Below, piece after piece: positions 11,713 to 23,595 of a stretch of 64,000 nucleotides of DNA (within the stretch, counting starts at the first letter, position 1; each line of letters begins with the position of its first letter). A program made the position numbers and the translations under genes. Origin of the DNA: Cylindrobasidium torrendii FP15055 ss-10 (Eukaryota > Basidiomycota > Agaricomycetes > Agaricales > Physalacriaceae); assembly GCA_000934385.1 (NCBI GenBank), contig KN880496.1, positions 53,053 to 117,052 of the forward strand, written 5' to 3'. The notes under the pieces were generated by a model, which saw only the letters and a program-made list of their open reading frames with translations, ran no database searches and was not told the origin of the DNA.

Positions 11713-14657
11713 TCATTGGCTCCAGACAGTGACCGTGCTCGTGAAGCCGTTGAGGTTATCGGCTTGGCTGATAATACCCTTCCCGTCAATGGAAAGCTGG
11801 TTTGTTGTCGCAACGGTGTTCAACTGGTAGATCGTGACACTCGAAGCAGAGTCAATGTTCGCAATGTGCTTCTGGCAGTCACGAGTGTCAAGGCATTCTT
11901 GAGTGTACGACTGACATGTTTGTCAGTCTCAGCGACGTACAGGAAAATGGATAGACGTACATCGAAGAAGCTGTAGAGACCAGCACCGAAGATAAAGATG
12001 TCGTTGGAGTTGGCGATGTTCAGGCCAAGCGCCTCATTGATCTCGCCTTCAAAGGTGGGGTCATTGTAGTCCGCGCGAACAGTGAATGGCTCAGGTGCCA
12101 AAGGCGTAGGCTGGAAGTAAGGCTACAGTTCCGTCAGCCAACGCACTCCACATTCACTTCAGAAACTCACTGTCTCGGTCTGGATAAGCCCCATGTAGTG
12201 ATTGGAGGCGTTAACCAAACTGTACTGGTACAGAGTGTGATGCTCAGAACCGGTGCCGATCATCCAAACGGGTCCGGACGAGTGTGAGAGGATACCACGG
12301 CCAGAGTACAGGGAGAGACGGGAGTAGCCATCGCCGTCCATGAAGTGGTCCGCGAGCCACACCCAAGTTCCCTCGAGGTATGCAGTCGACCCAGCGGTGA
12401 GGTGAAGCGCCATGAAGGCAGACATGCAAGCGTCCGTCGGCTCGGTTTGTGTGGAAGGGCATGTCTCAAGATCCTGCTCCGAGCCCTCGGCTGCAGACAC
12501 TGTGAAAAAGGGAATGAAAGTCTTGAGAATGCGACTTACAACCACCAAGGCGGATGTAGCTGTCCCACATTCCCGCACCACCCTGGACACCATCCGGCTC
12601 AGCGACGTTCCACTCGACAACAATAGCACCAGCAGCTGCATAAAACCGTTAGATATAGAGGCTGGGCAGACGCGGTTTGCGTACCAGGGCCGATTGTTTG
12701 GAAGATGATGTTTGAGATTTCGGTGACACCCTTGTCGCCAGACTCGCCAACCTTGAAGACGACCTTGGGATTCTCCATATCCTGGAACGCTTCTCCCTTT
12801 CCGGCAAGGACAGTCCACGCCTCACCAATCATCTGGGTACCGGCGGGGATAGTCACAGTGTCGGAGACGACATATGTGCCAGCGTCGAAGAAGAGAATGC
12901 TGCATCCGGAGTGCTGCAATAATGTGAGCAATGTGCACCCGCAAACGTCAAAATGGACGCACCTTGTCAAAGATGTCCTGGAGTGCCTTGGTGTCATCTG
13001 TCTTTCCATCGCCCACGGCGCCCTCAGCCTTGACACTGACAATCTGGTCGACAGAGTACGACTCGTACTGTGGGTGCATCTTGCCAAAGATGTGGCCATT
13101 GCTATCAAGAAGGCTCTCGGGCTTCTTGGCGGAAACTATTTCTCCCTGGGTGAAGGTGCCAGCACTGTCTGTGCCCTTGTAAACATTGCCCTGGCCCCAC
13201 GAGTCGATAGTGATGCTACCTCCCTCGAGGACGACAGTGCCGTCAGCGACACCGACCGCGGTCGGGACATTGGTGAGCTGGATGTTGTTGAGGACAAGGG
13301 ATCCAGCGAGGCTGGTCGAAGCCTCCGAAGAACGAATGAAGATGGGAGTTTCGGATACGACAGCGTCAATGATGGCCTCACCAGCGAGAGTCTGGTCGTC
13401 GCTCTCTGCTTTGATGGACTGCTTGGCATCGTTGAGGAGACTGTTTGTGGTATCGGTGAGGGTGCTGCTATCGACAACACCTGTGACCAGGTCGAAGCCA
13501 ACCTCGCAGTTGTTGATGGTGACACGCTGGAAGGTCCAACCCCAGTTCCAGATACCAAAGACAGCCGTATTCGCGTCGTTCACGGTGATGTTACGGACAG
13601 TGAACCTGGCCAAGAAGTGAGCGAGGAGAACAAAAGAACGAAGGTGCTGAGACGTACTGCTGGTTGCCGACCCACATTCCGTAGAGACCACCGTTGAAGA
13701 CGAGGTCACCCATGTAGCCACCAGAGCCGTTCTCCATGAAGATGCCCTGGTGCTTTGAGTCTTCTCCCTTCGCCATCTCGAACACAACATTCATGAGCGA
13801 AGTCGCTTGGGAGACTTGCCAGTGGATACCAGTCGCGGACGTCGCAGGATCGACCTTTGTCGTGTCGATCTTGAAGTTGCGCACGGAGCGGAAGCTGGGG
13901 GGTCTATGAGAACACAGGACAGGCGCGAAAGCCGAATACTGACAAGTTATTTGTGTTGTAGTACCACTGAGCACCGTTGCCACCGTCGATGTACGGGTCA
14001 GCGTCTAGAAAACTGTGAGAAATCATCAGACAAGGTCACGGAAGATACATACCAATAACCGCAAGACCAGCAAAGTCTGCGGACGCCTCGATGGTGGGCA
14101 GGTTTTTGGCATCACCGATAAGCTGGGTAGTGTAGTACGCGATAATGGGCGCCGAGACGGAGTAGGTGCTGTCGCAAGTTAGAGCGAGTAACTACAAGAG
14201 ATGAGATTGACAAACCCGGAGGGGAAGTATACTATGGCGGGGGTGATACTGGTCCGGGATTAGCAAATGCTTCACGGATGGCAAGTCAACGTACGTGGTC
14301 GAGTTGCAGATGTTTCCATCTGCTCCGCCACAGCGGTCGCCGTCAGTGATAGCCTTACTACGAAGAGAGTCAGCATATAACTTCATGAAGACTGAGAAAG
14401 CTGTACTTGATGGCCTCAGTATCATCGGCAGAACCGTCGCCAACAGCACCATAATCCTTGACGTTCCGGAAGACAACGTAGTTCGCAGGGTCGGGATTGA
14501 AAGCGGCGGTCCCCTGGTGTTTAATCGACTCCAACCAGAAAGGGTCGCTCGCCGCTGCAGCGCCCGCGCCAAGCGGCGCGTCGCAGGCAGAGCCGAGCGC
14601 AGAAACGAGAGTGAAAGCGCAGCTCGAGGCCGCGGCCCAAAGGAGTGTGGGCAACAT
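11713..14657 (-). CDS. secreted GH55 exo-beta-1,3-glucanase
   Basis: Twelve exons (minus order): 14657-14407, 14357-14295, 14248-14216, 14168-14053, 14004-13944, 13894-13658, 13605-12963, 12913-12685, 12635-12540, 12490-12171, 12122-11961, 11910-11713; every junction keeps frame, 802 aa. GH55 enzymes release glucose or laminari-oligomers from beta-1,3-glucan. Seen: a signal peptide (about 1-20), then the family opening 'DPFWLESIKHQGTAAFN' and two tandem right-handed beta-helix halves, each starting with the V-K-x-[YE]-G-A-x-G-D-G motif (about residues 66 and 450). Blocks 'GIHWQVSQATS', 'IFMENGSGG' and 'FGIWNWGWTF' are typical. The acceptor before exon 10 has an alternative at 12499, which would add three residues. 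Likely role: nutrient release or cell-wall turnover. Confidence 0.96.
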
Positions 14658-14727
14658 GAAGAGAAAGTAAACGGGGACGAAGGGAAGGGAAAGAAACAAT
14701 ATGAGGGTTGTTCAGCATGGACGCGAG

Positions 14728-14735
14728 TTTATATA
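14728..14735 (-). promoter_or_regulatory. TATA box of the GH55 gene
   Basis: TATATAAA on the minus strand, about 70 bp upstream of the chosen ATG at 14657. A frame-compatible TTG at 14699 was not used because the ATG gives a good signal peptide. Confidence 0.55.
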
Positions 14736-15752
14736 TGTTGAGATGGCTTCTTCGCGACCGTGTTTGTTTGAGAGTGAAGGCGAATTGAACAGAAGACCTC
14801 GAGATTGCGCACTTCGTCCATCTCGTCCGATATGTCCATGGGCATGTCGACATCGAGAACGGTGTTGAATCTGCTTTCCATGGAGTACGAGTGCTCCTGT
14901 GGATGCATTGGATAGCACGGGGCTCTGTGGGCATCTGGAGGCCTAAACAGCAAATCTATCCGCCATATTCTTGCTGCTTGTTGGCCATTTCAACTAGTAC
15001 CTCGGAGATATCGCAGTTGTTGCAAAGAGACTCGTGTTTCGGTCCACCTGGTCGTCGAGAAGTGTTGCTTATGTCTCTGGAGCGATGCCATGTGTGTGTG
15101 TGCAAGCTCGCTGAAATAGGCCTGGGGAAAGAGACGCGAAGCGGGGCACTGGAGTTTCGTTTGACGCGCCAGATGGTTGCTACATAGTTGGCGCAGTTTC
15201 AAGGGCACTACGATAGATAACAAAGGCACAAAGGGAGGAATCACGTGTCTCCTTGAGTTCCGAGCTTCAAATTGATTGCCGTGTGTTTGCGCTTTGGTTG
15301 AAACTTGAGATGAAGGTCAAGAGCAAAAGTGTCCAGGTGCCGCCATCAGTGCCTGGCGCATCAATCTGATCTCGATCATTCGGGAGCTGCCGAACATTGC
15401 GCACCAAGTGAATAAAATGGTAAAATTGCATAGATTGTTGTAGTGATGTTCAGGTTCTTGGGTAGAAAGTTCAAGACGGAGTTTATGGCTGAGAATCCAG
15501 TAACTCAGTCGAACTTGTGGTAGGGCACACATGTTCGATGTGTGCTCCTTGAGCTTGAGTACGCGATAAGCCCAGAGTCTTCAGGGTGAGGCAGGAGTGA
15601 GGTGCACACAGTGTGAGGTCCGATGAATAGGTGGATTACACAGCTCAGTTGACCGTATGCCTATCTTGCAGGTCCACAAGTGAAAGCACCGCTGTCTCGG
15701 TCACTGGATTGGTAGAATATGCTTTGGTAGGCTCCAGTCGGTAATTGCTTAG
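14736..15752. other. divergent intergenic region, GH55 / PP2C
   Basis: About 1 kb with promoter sequence for GH55 at the left and the unresolved 5' end of the phosphatase gene at the right. A (TG)6 tract lies at 15091-15102. No other gene seen. Confidence 0.5.
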
Positions 15753-17106
15753 TACCACTTCACGGTTTGTGGACCGGAGGACGGCCCGTGGCCCCGGCAG
15801 TTCCAAGTCCTGGACGAGGAGGAGACAGCGAAAGAGTTGCGGGCACTCGCAAAGCCGCAATCCGCGGTTCTCGATGGCAGACGCGTCGATAGCCTCAATT
15901 TCCAGCCCTCGCCGACGTATCGCACCCAGGACCGCTATGTGGTGCGTACCGTCGACGTCGGAGGGCGGCTGTGGACGCTCACTGGTGTGTTCGACGGTCA
16001 GTCACTGTGCCATTGTTTGCGGCGTCCTCCTCTTCTGACAACAAAGTCGTAGGTCATCTTGGGGACATTACCGTCGAACATGTGAGCCATCACCTGCCAG
16101 TTATTGTGCACGAAATGCTGCAGAATGCCCATCGAGAACAGCCGGAAAAGCTGACTGACCCAGCCTTTATTTCCGATGTCTTCTCACGGTCCATCACCGC
16201 ATTCGACGATGCCATTGCGAACGATGTACTAGCACTGTTTGGTGGCATCAAAGGTTTGGAGAGCTACACGGACGAGGATATCCGCCATGTCATCAACGAC
16301 CACCACCATGGAGGTGACAACTTCCGCAAGGCCCGTCTGAACATGTATGGCACCACCGCACTCGTCGCCTTAGTTGACCCAGACCACCGCAATTTGTGGG
16401 TCGCCAATCTGGGTGACTGCCAGGCCAGTACGTCTTTCTCTTCAAACTTCTGTCCGGGACGCAACTCACATGTACCTCAGTCCTAGTCACCTCGACCCCG
16501 AAGGATTCTTGGGACGTCCGAACGCTGACTACTATTCATAATGGCGACAATGAGGACGAGATTGAACGCGTGCGCAGCCAACATCCTAATGAGCCAGAAT
16601 GTGTCGTTGACGGCCGTGTCTTGGGCGCACTCGCGCCAACAAGATGTAAGCCTATCTCTCATGCTGATCTTGTCTATCCTTACAAAGCGTGCACAGGCCT
16701 CGGCGACACTCCTTTCAAACAGCCTCCCGAGTTCACACGTCGTATTCTATATAACCTTTCGCCTGGGTTGCCGGACAAGTCTCCCTGGGAGGAGTTTCTC
16801 AACCGTAACAAGTCACCGCCATATGTTTCTACCGAGCCAGAGATTGTCCACCGCCAGCTGGACGACAGCACCCAGCGTTTCCTTGTGCTTTGTTCCGACG
16901 GTTTCGTCGACCTGTGCAGGGCGGAAGGAGAAAATGCAGTCATCGATGATTGGGCGAAACATTGGCGCGGAGACAACCTCGCTCTCGGCCTCCTTCATAG
17001 GGCGCTAGGCGGCGAGGATACCTACCGGGTGTCCAAGGTCCTCACCTTGCAGGACATGGAGGGCGCCTGGATCGACGACACCGCCTTGGTCGTTCAAACA
17101 CTTTGA
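15753..17106 (+). CDS. PP2C-family Ser/Thr phosphatase (5' end unresolved)
   Basis: Exons 15753-15996, 16053-16427, 16481-16645 and 16697-17106 join in frame; at least 398 aa. The family uses two metal ions and conserved Asp residues to dephosphorylate Ser/Thr; the arrangement resembles mitochondrial pyruvate-dehydrogenase phosphatases. Motifs in order: 'RTQDRYVV', FDGH created at the first junction, 'GTTALVALVD', 'ANLGDCQA', 'LVLCSDGFVD' and the terminal 'WIDDTALVV'. The intron at 16646-16696 is 51 nt and stop-free, so a naive reading would miss it. The first exon begins after a TTAG acceptor; the start codon probably lies at about 15640-15700 (one candidate ATG is followed by a weak donor). 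I cannot judge a targeting peptide. Confidence 0.85.
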
Positions 17107-18101
17107 ACTTCCTCTTGACATTTTTTTCTCGCCTTGACTGTCTGCATACTATACTTACCGCAGTAATTCTAATGCCGCTTCGCCTGTACATATTGTCTGT
17201 TATTTTCCGCTCTGTATTTTTTTTTCTGCTGTGCCGCTGCTGTTATACTAATTCACTATTTATCTGTGGCTCCTTGGCGTGAAGGACAGGTCGGTGGAAC
17301 TCGATCCACCTGGCTGGCTCAAGACGCGGCGTGTTCGCACAGGGTGGCGCATGGAGATAATGCCTTGCTCCTTGTGCCATTATGAGCACAACCTCCGAAA
17401 GCCAAGCTCCGGAGAGCGAAGTCGTTCGTCTCACGTTGAGGCGTCAGGTAACGTCTTCATCCACATCATGATTCAAGCCCTTTCAGTGCATGGGAAAGAT
17501 GTGCTTGATAATGATGAGGCATCCACGGAACTCGTCCTGGCTGCGGGGGCATCTCACGATGCAAAAAAGACACTGCATGTTGAATCATTATAGAGACGAT
17601 GGCACGCCCAGGGACTGATCAAATGACCCATTGCCCATAACAGGTTATCCAGATTCCATTGTTGCAGTTCATTTCCGAGCAGGCCGGCCCGAGATGCTGC
17701 AGATCCGCTATGTTTTTTCGGTTTTTGCAAATTAGTTGTTTGCTCGGGCAGGGCGCAGAGGTGCACAGGACATTAAGGAGAGGATGTGCGATATGGTGAA
17801 CATATAAGCCTCAGCGTTGTAACAAGCACTAGCGAATCCAGCAATCGGAGGGGAAATCTACGAGGAAAGAGCCACTGGGAAAGACTTTGTGGCGCAAGTT
17901 CGATTCCGACGCCATGACGCCTCAAATAGCAATCTACATACATGTTCATTAAAGTAGTTTCACCCGTATATACGCGTTTTGTCATTATAATATATCGTTA
18001 TTCCTGTATGCATGTATACGTAGAAGCCCGCCATAAAGAAAGAATCATGAGAAAAGCGAAATCGTGATATACCGAACAGTCGGTGTCGTATTTTGGGCCC
18101 A
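17107..18101. other. convergent intergenic region, PP2C / sugar transporter
   Basis: Contains the phosphatase 3' region (T-rich tract near 17217-17226) and the transporter 3' region. No gene, tRNA or repeat could be supported. Confidence 0.5.
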
Positions 18102-20328
18102 TTACGCCGCGTTCACCGTAGATTGAGCGCCGCGTGCATTAATTTCAGGCTCGTCGAATATCCCTGCCTCTTCTGCTTTGGAATCGACCTGCAAGGGTTT
18201 CCTGCGCCAGAATCGGCGAGACCTGCTTTCACCAACGACGGTCTTGTCATCTACAGTTGGATGTGTCTTGTCGTCCTGTCCGACAGCACGACTCTCCGTC
18301 CTGGAATCCTTGATATCCGATCCAGAATCGGTACTCGCCGCGATATTGTCGTACACCACTCCCGCCTCCTCGAGGGTGAGGCCCCATGTTTCTTTGATGA
18401 CTGCAGGCTTCATGAGTGGTCTGAATCTTACCAGAGCTGAGAGCCGCGTACAGAAGTATACACCGACAATACCCAATGCGCACACCACGATATAAACGAG
18501 AAAATACTTCCACCCGATGGCGTCTGTGAATATGGTTAGGCAACGCGACGGCACAAGCGCATAGAGGGCACATACCAAGTGCAATGGGGTTCACTTCAGC
18601 GTTGAAAATAAGCGTGATACCCAGGATTCCGTGGGCGATATTGAAAGCCTTGCTACGGGTAGCCAAAGGGAAGATCTCAATGATGTACGTGAAGGCAATC
18701 GGCGCGTATCCAACACTGTACATGTTTAGCAGCTCATATGTAGAGTCACAGAGAAGAATAGCTTACTTGAGTGCGGCGAACCCTAGAAATACAAAGACGA
18801 CAAAGGCGTACCCTGCCGCTTGGGTGCCAGTGTAGCTGTAAACCGCGTACGTGACCGTCTCCAGAATTACGAAGAGCATCACAGCAGTGAGACTGCTCAT
18901 GAACATGGATCGACGACTGAACCGGCCTGAAAGCTTTGCACCAATTATGCCGAAAAACAAGTTCGATGTAGAGAGCATTGCGCTAATGATGAGCTAGAAA
19001 CCAGGGATCAGTCAACTTTCATGGTCGAGGAAATGGTCAGGTGCGCACTTGTGTACGAACGTTGGTGACGCCAACTTGGAAGAGGATGACGCTGAGGTAG
19101 AATGCTGCGAGTGTCACACCTGTCCATTGGAAGAGGATGATAATGAGGCATACTCTGAGCAACCTCCGAATCATTCGCCATGTGGTAAATAGCGACAAAT
19201 AGCTCGTAGGGTTCAAAGCTAAACCAATCAGCATTAAGTTGGAGTGTATACCTAGAGCGAACGTACCTTCGAACTCGACTGCGCGTTTGATCTCGTCCAT
19301 TTCATGAGTGATCAATGGATCCTCACTGTGTGAGGTCAGCCAAACTGTATAGAATGGGTTGAAAGAGCAGTCTAGCGAACGTACGTGTTACCATCGGCGT
19401 GGTAGTAGGCCAAAATCGCCAATGCCTCTTCCTCGCGGCCGTTCATGACCAGCCACCGAGGGCTCTCCGGGACAAAGAAGATCATGACCATCTGCATGAG
19501 AGGAGTGATGGCTTGACACGCTGATGGGATGCGCCAGGCCCAGTCGTTCGAGATATACGACGTCCCGAACGTGATCCACGAAGCCCTTTTCGGCTGGGTG
19601 AGTCCAAAAATTACAGGCGCACGATCTATGGGACCTACAAGATGGCCCCAAAATACATGCAAGGAAGGTAGGCACTAGCCAGCATTGGACGGTATGAGGG
19701 ATAGGCGATCTCTGATATTAGAATCGGGGATGCCGTGGTCATCCATCCAGACCCAGCGCCAGCAATGACTCTGTCGAAAAACAATCAATCCATTTGTTTA
19801 TAGGAGTAACATGGTATGAGGCATACCGAGCGCCCATGAACATGCCGACGTTTTGCGAGCTTGCCTGAACAGCGCTTCCAATAATGACAAAGAGATTGCC
19901 GATAAGAATAGTCCAACGTCGACCTATGCGGTCGCAGATAGGCGAGGCAAACACCGTCGAGACGAATAAACCGACGTTCTGAAGGAGGTTAGTAAACTTG
20001 AATCGATGCGTCTAGAGACAATGTAGAAGAGACGTACAATCATGCTAATCATCCAGCCAATACGTGCAGGGCTTGGGAAGTTGAAATAGATGTGCCAGTA
20101 GGTGATAGACTGTAGAGCACTCGACCCAAGCTCATTGTATCCCAACGTCGACGATCCCAAAAGCCTGATCAGAGCGTCAGCAGCGGACCTCTATGAGAGA
20201 ATATGACAACCGCACAGGATGATACAATAAAACGTCAGCAACGCAAGTCGCGTGTTGTTGTACCATTTCTTTGAAGGGTCGAGAAACGCCGTATAGTCAA
20301 CGCCGTTCGAGATGGGCCCGCCTGCCAT
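18102..20328 (-). CDS. MFS sugar transporter, lactose-permease-like
   Basis: Eleven exons (minus order): 20328-20216, 20164-20038, 19978-19827, 19770-19639, 19585-19385, 19325-19267, 19218-19049, 18993-18767, 18715-18576, 18523-18452, 18400-18102; 563 aa. Major-facilitator proton-sugar symporter of the plasma membrane. Diagnostic motifs: 'SSTLGYNELGSSALQSI' in TM1, 'DRIGRRWTI' (loop 2-3), 'ASWITFGT', 'WRIPSACQA', the sugar-transporter signature 'PESPRWL', 'FQWTGVTLA', and 'KETWGLTLEEAG' after the last helix. Twelve helices can be placed. The 60-residue C-terminal tail is charged (RSRRFWRRK) and probably cytosolic. The closest described group is the fungal lactose/galactoside permease-like family, but substrate cannot be read from sequence. 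Confidence 0.94.
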
Positions 20329-21395
20329 TGTGTACTGAGGTGCGTGCAAGGATGGGAGGAGTGGTGCAAGCCGTATTATGCGCCTTGTACTTAACAGATT
20401 GCATTGCACCCCCTTTCAGAGCTGCGACCTATGCCGATCTCAAAGCGAGAAGACAATGGATGGATGGAATATATGGATTCTCACTGGTGATTTGATGTCC
20501 AACTCACTTGCCGATGCAAGCGAAGCTTCAAGGAGCCTTGCTAGTGGGGTATCGCTTCGAGATTGACGAGCACATCCAGAACACCACTGAAAATCCGAAG
20601 TAGCTCACTCGGAGTATACGAGGTCCATAAGCGTCGAAAGTGGCTGATTGTGCGTGCAATGAAGTACAAAATGCCCGTTGACAATCTGGCTTGTTCGGGA
20701 CTCGAAGTCGTCTCCATTCTGCCCATCATACGGACGGTTCTACGGATGCGTGTCGAGGTGTACTGCACGGAGCGCTTGGACGCTAGGCGAAATTTCTCAT
20801 CATTCATCCGGCTCGGAGCGTGGAACTGAATCAAAAATAGCCTAGAGAGGTGACACAAACACAAATTTCCTCAAGAAATTGTTAAAACCGCGAAATTCAT
20901 CAGGAGCAGAGAGTGAGAAGGAGAGATGGAAATGTTGACGTCACGCATCACGAAGGTTTGATGCCGATCGAACAATGAACATGCCCAGTGTGCCACTGTC
21001 AGAGTGTCCAGCTGCGCTAACTGCAGGTTTCCCCCAATGACTGGGTATTTTAGAGGATCTGACATATATATTCCGAAAAATAAATCAACGAGCGAGCGAG
21101 CTTGAATACCCTAACAGACAAAACGGTGACACTAGTCAGTGCCTCTGAAAGTGGGGGTTCACTAGGGCGTTATTTTTCAGCATTCGACGAGTATAGAAAT
21201 TCTAACCCGTATCGAGTTGCGCACTACAGCAACAACAGCTCGATGAATATGCGGGTCATCAGTGAGAACACTTGCCTCACAAAGTGGCAGTAACCGAAGG
21301 AAATGTCGGCGGTCAAGGTTAGACTAGGGAAATATGGATCCTGAGTTGTGAAATCTATAAGACGTTGATACTAGTACTAGTCTACCACGAAAGCA
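20329..21395. other. intergenic, no gene seen
   Basis: Promoter region of the sugar transporter and the downstream side of the first SnoaL-like gene. Nothing else recognised. Confidence 0.5.
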
Positions 21396-21985
21396 CTATT
21401 TTAACTCTTCAACGCCGCCAGATCCTTTATCACTTTCTTGTTCCAAAAATCTCGTAACACTCAGAGAATCGATGAATTACGTCATCTTCTTGATCTTGGG
21501 CAGCTCGTTGTTCTCGCTGGCAGAAAACTCGACGATCATGAAGTACTCGTTGCACCACAGTGTGCCTGCTTCGCTCTTCCCACTGCTTTCGGCCTAAGTT
21601 CACAGGTAAAAGTTGAAAACGTATATCTTAGACCACAACTCACCTGCACCACAATCGTTGGATTCCGCTCCTTCGTCTCCCAAATTCTAATAATTCTCAT
21701 CTGCAATTTTTGTTGCCTCTTAGATGCTGGAGGGGAGCTCACGACCGTAATTCCACGTACAAAAAATGGCTCCGAAAACGATTTGTGCTCCCCAACACGT
21801 TCCACTACGTGCTGGACTAATTCCTTGCGGGTTACAAGAGGCGCTAGCCCAAGCGAAGTCGGTAGTATAACGATTTCTGCCTCGGGTGAAAGATGGCTAA
21901 GGAATCCAAAGCCATCGCAGGAATTGAGCGTATCGATGGCAGACTGGAAAGCGCGCGCCTCAGGAGATGCCATGGAGGATGACAT
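21396..21985 (-). CDS. SnoaL/NTF2-like protein with premature stop
   Basis: Exons 21985-21761, 21700-21644 and 21593-21477 encode 132 aa. Fold family: small alpha+beta cone (SnoaL/NTF2-like), used by isomerases, cyclases and non-enzymatic ligand binders. It shares exon structure and sequence with genes at 22763-23347 and 36368-36964: 'SPEAR.FQSAI', 'GFLSHLSPEAEIVILPTSLG', exon 2 of exactly 19 codons, and 'AGT.W.NEY'. Here the Glu codon conserved in 'K..TEF.D' is TAA (21479-21477), removing the last 26 residues. Beyond it the frame continues, still similar ('FIDSLSVTRFLEQES'), to TAG at 21398-21396. It is either a recent pseudogene or a truncated protein. Confidence 0.8.
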
Positions 21986-22762
21986 TGTGAAAGGTGGCAC
22001 TTGGGGCGCTAGCTGCAATCGTTTATAAGAGTCTTCGCTCTAATTGAATTACAACAGAGCCGTCATTCGCGTAAACAGCCGAGAAGAGCCTATCTGAGGC
22101 CGCATCAATGGGCCATGGCGTTTCCTTGCGGCTTGGACACATGATATGCAAATTGACTTTGTAATTTTACTTCGGATGTTCCAATTACAAAGTCATAATG
22201 AAAACAGATTTCTCTGCGAGTGTGCTGCCCTGCTAGGCGGGTGAAGGGGAGCCCTTCGAACGCGTCACCCTTTTGTGATGGGTGCGTTCGAGGGACCCTG
22301 TGCGAGCGGCCGCGATGGCGTGTCTGAAAGACGACAACCCATGCCAGCGCGGTCGCTCTAAGGCAACTCACTCAACTCTGTCTGTGAGAAACTTGTTAGT
22401 CGGGAGGGCGGGATGGAAAAGAAATTTCGTCGAGATGCGTGAGATTCGTGAACGCGCTCTCGACAATGGAGGCGTGATGAGAAGTAACTAGACTAGTTCG
22501 ATCATCACGTGTCCTACTACGTCCTCATGAAACCACTCCTTCGATTCATACCTCCCCGACCATCCTTCTCGAAGGGAACACTTGTGTCAATATCAATACT
22601 TACGCCCGCAGAGGTGGCATTGATCTATCGAGAGCATTTCTAGCTAAATTGAAGCGAATCGTGTGGAGACTGTTTCTTCAGTGAAATGATGCAGAACATT
22701 CGGCTGGCTCTAAGAGCGAATCTTGTTCGCACTAGTTACTATACAGCTACACATTGGATAGT
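21986..22762. other. intergenic, no gene seen
   Basis: Spacer between the two tandem SnoaL-like genes, about 780 bp. No further copy or relic found. Confidence 0.5.
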
Positions 22763-23347
22763 TCACGCCTCCGAATATGCCGATAGTATCTTCGCAACAT
22801 CATCTGTCCCTTTCTTCGCTTCTTCTTCCATGTACTTCGTAATCCTCAACGCATCCAGGAACTCAGTCCATTTCTTGATTTTCGGCAACTCATCGCCCTT
22901 GCGGGGAGCGAACTCGATGATGAACATGTATTCGTTGTGCCACACCGTGCCCGCTTGGCTTTTCCCGTCACTCACAGCCTGAAGTCGCAGATTCATGGCA
23001 TGAAGTCGATGCACCAAAGAATGAGCTTACCTGGGCCACAATCGTCGGCACACTCTCATTTGTTTCGATAATTCTGGTGAGTTTCATCTGCAAGGTCCCT
23101 TTACTAAAGAGCACGGAAAGATGTAGGCAATAACACGCACGACAAAGGGTTTTGAGAAGTGCTTCTGCTCCGTAATGTGCTGAGCCACTCTCTCAGGGGG
23201 GAAATTGACCATCCCAAGCGACGTAGGTAGAATGACTGTTTCCGCGTCTGGGGTAAGGTGCTCAAGAAAGCCTGTGCCATCGCAGGCATTGATTGCGTTG
23301 AAGGCGGACTGGAGAGTGCGTGCTTCAGGACTGGTGGTGGAAGGCAT
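22763..23347 (-). CDS. SnoaL/NTF2-like protein
   Basis: Exons 23347-23141, 23087-23031 and 22978-22763 give 159 aa, in tandem with the truncated copy at 21396-21985. The N-terminus 'SPEARTLQSAFNAINACDG' forms the opening helix, followed by 'FLEHLTPDAETVILPTSLG' and the strand 'AGTVWHNEYMFIIEFAPRKG' that packs the NTF2-like sheet. The intact C-terminal helix 'WTEFLDALRITKYMEEEAKK' shows what the neighbour has lost. No signal peptide, so probably cytosolic. No catalytic residues can be assigned; family members include polyketide/terpenoid isomerases and proteins of unknown role. Confidence 0.85.
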
Positions 23348-23595
23348 GGTAAGACGGGTCGAGTGCTCAAGCAGCCTTTGGGGCTGAAGTTTATATACGT
23401 GCTCATCTGACTTCGACGACAGGAAGTACGTGAACAAGGGAGATGTCATTCAAGCGCCAACGTGATGCAGTAACACTCCGTGAATCCTCGATCGGAGCAT
23501 TCAAGATGGCTGCAAGACGGCTTGTATTCACGTCCGTTTGCGGCAAGACATGCACTATACGTCGGTTTACGTACATAACGAAAGAGCATTCTAAG

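Noticed and set aside
12705..13697. 330-codon open frame on the plus strand
   Set aside because: It is antisense to the GH55 gene; the minus-strand reading has GH55 motifs and a complete splice pattern.
17860..17930. Possible tRNA from a GTTCGATTCC box
   Set aside because: No acceptor, D or anticodon stem could be paired around it.
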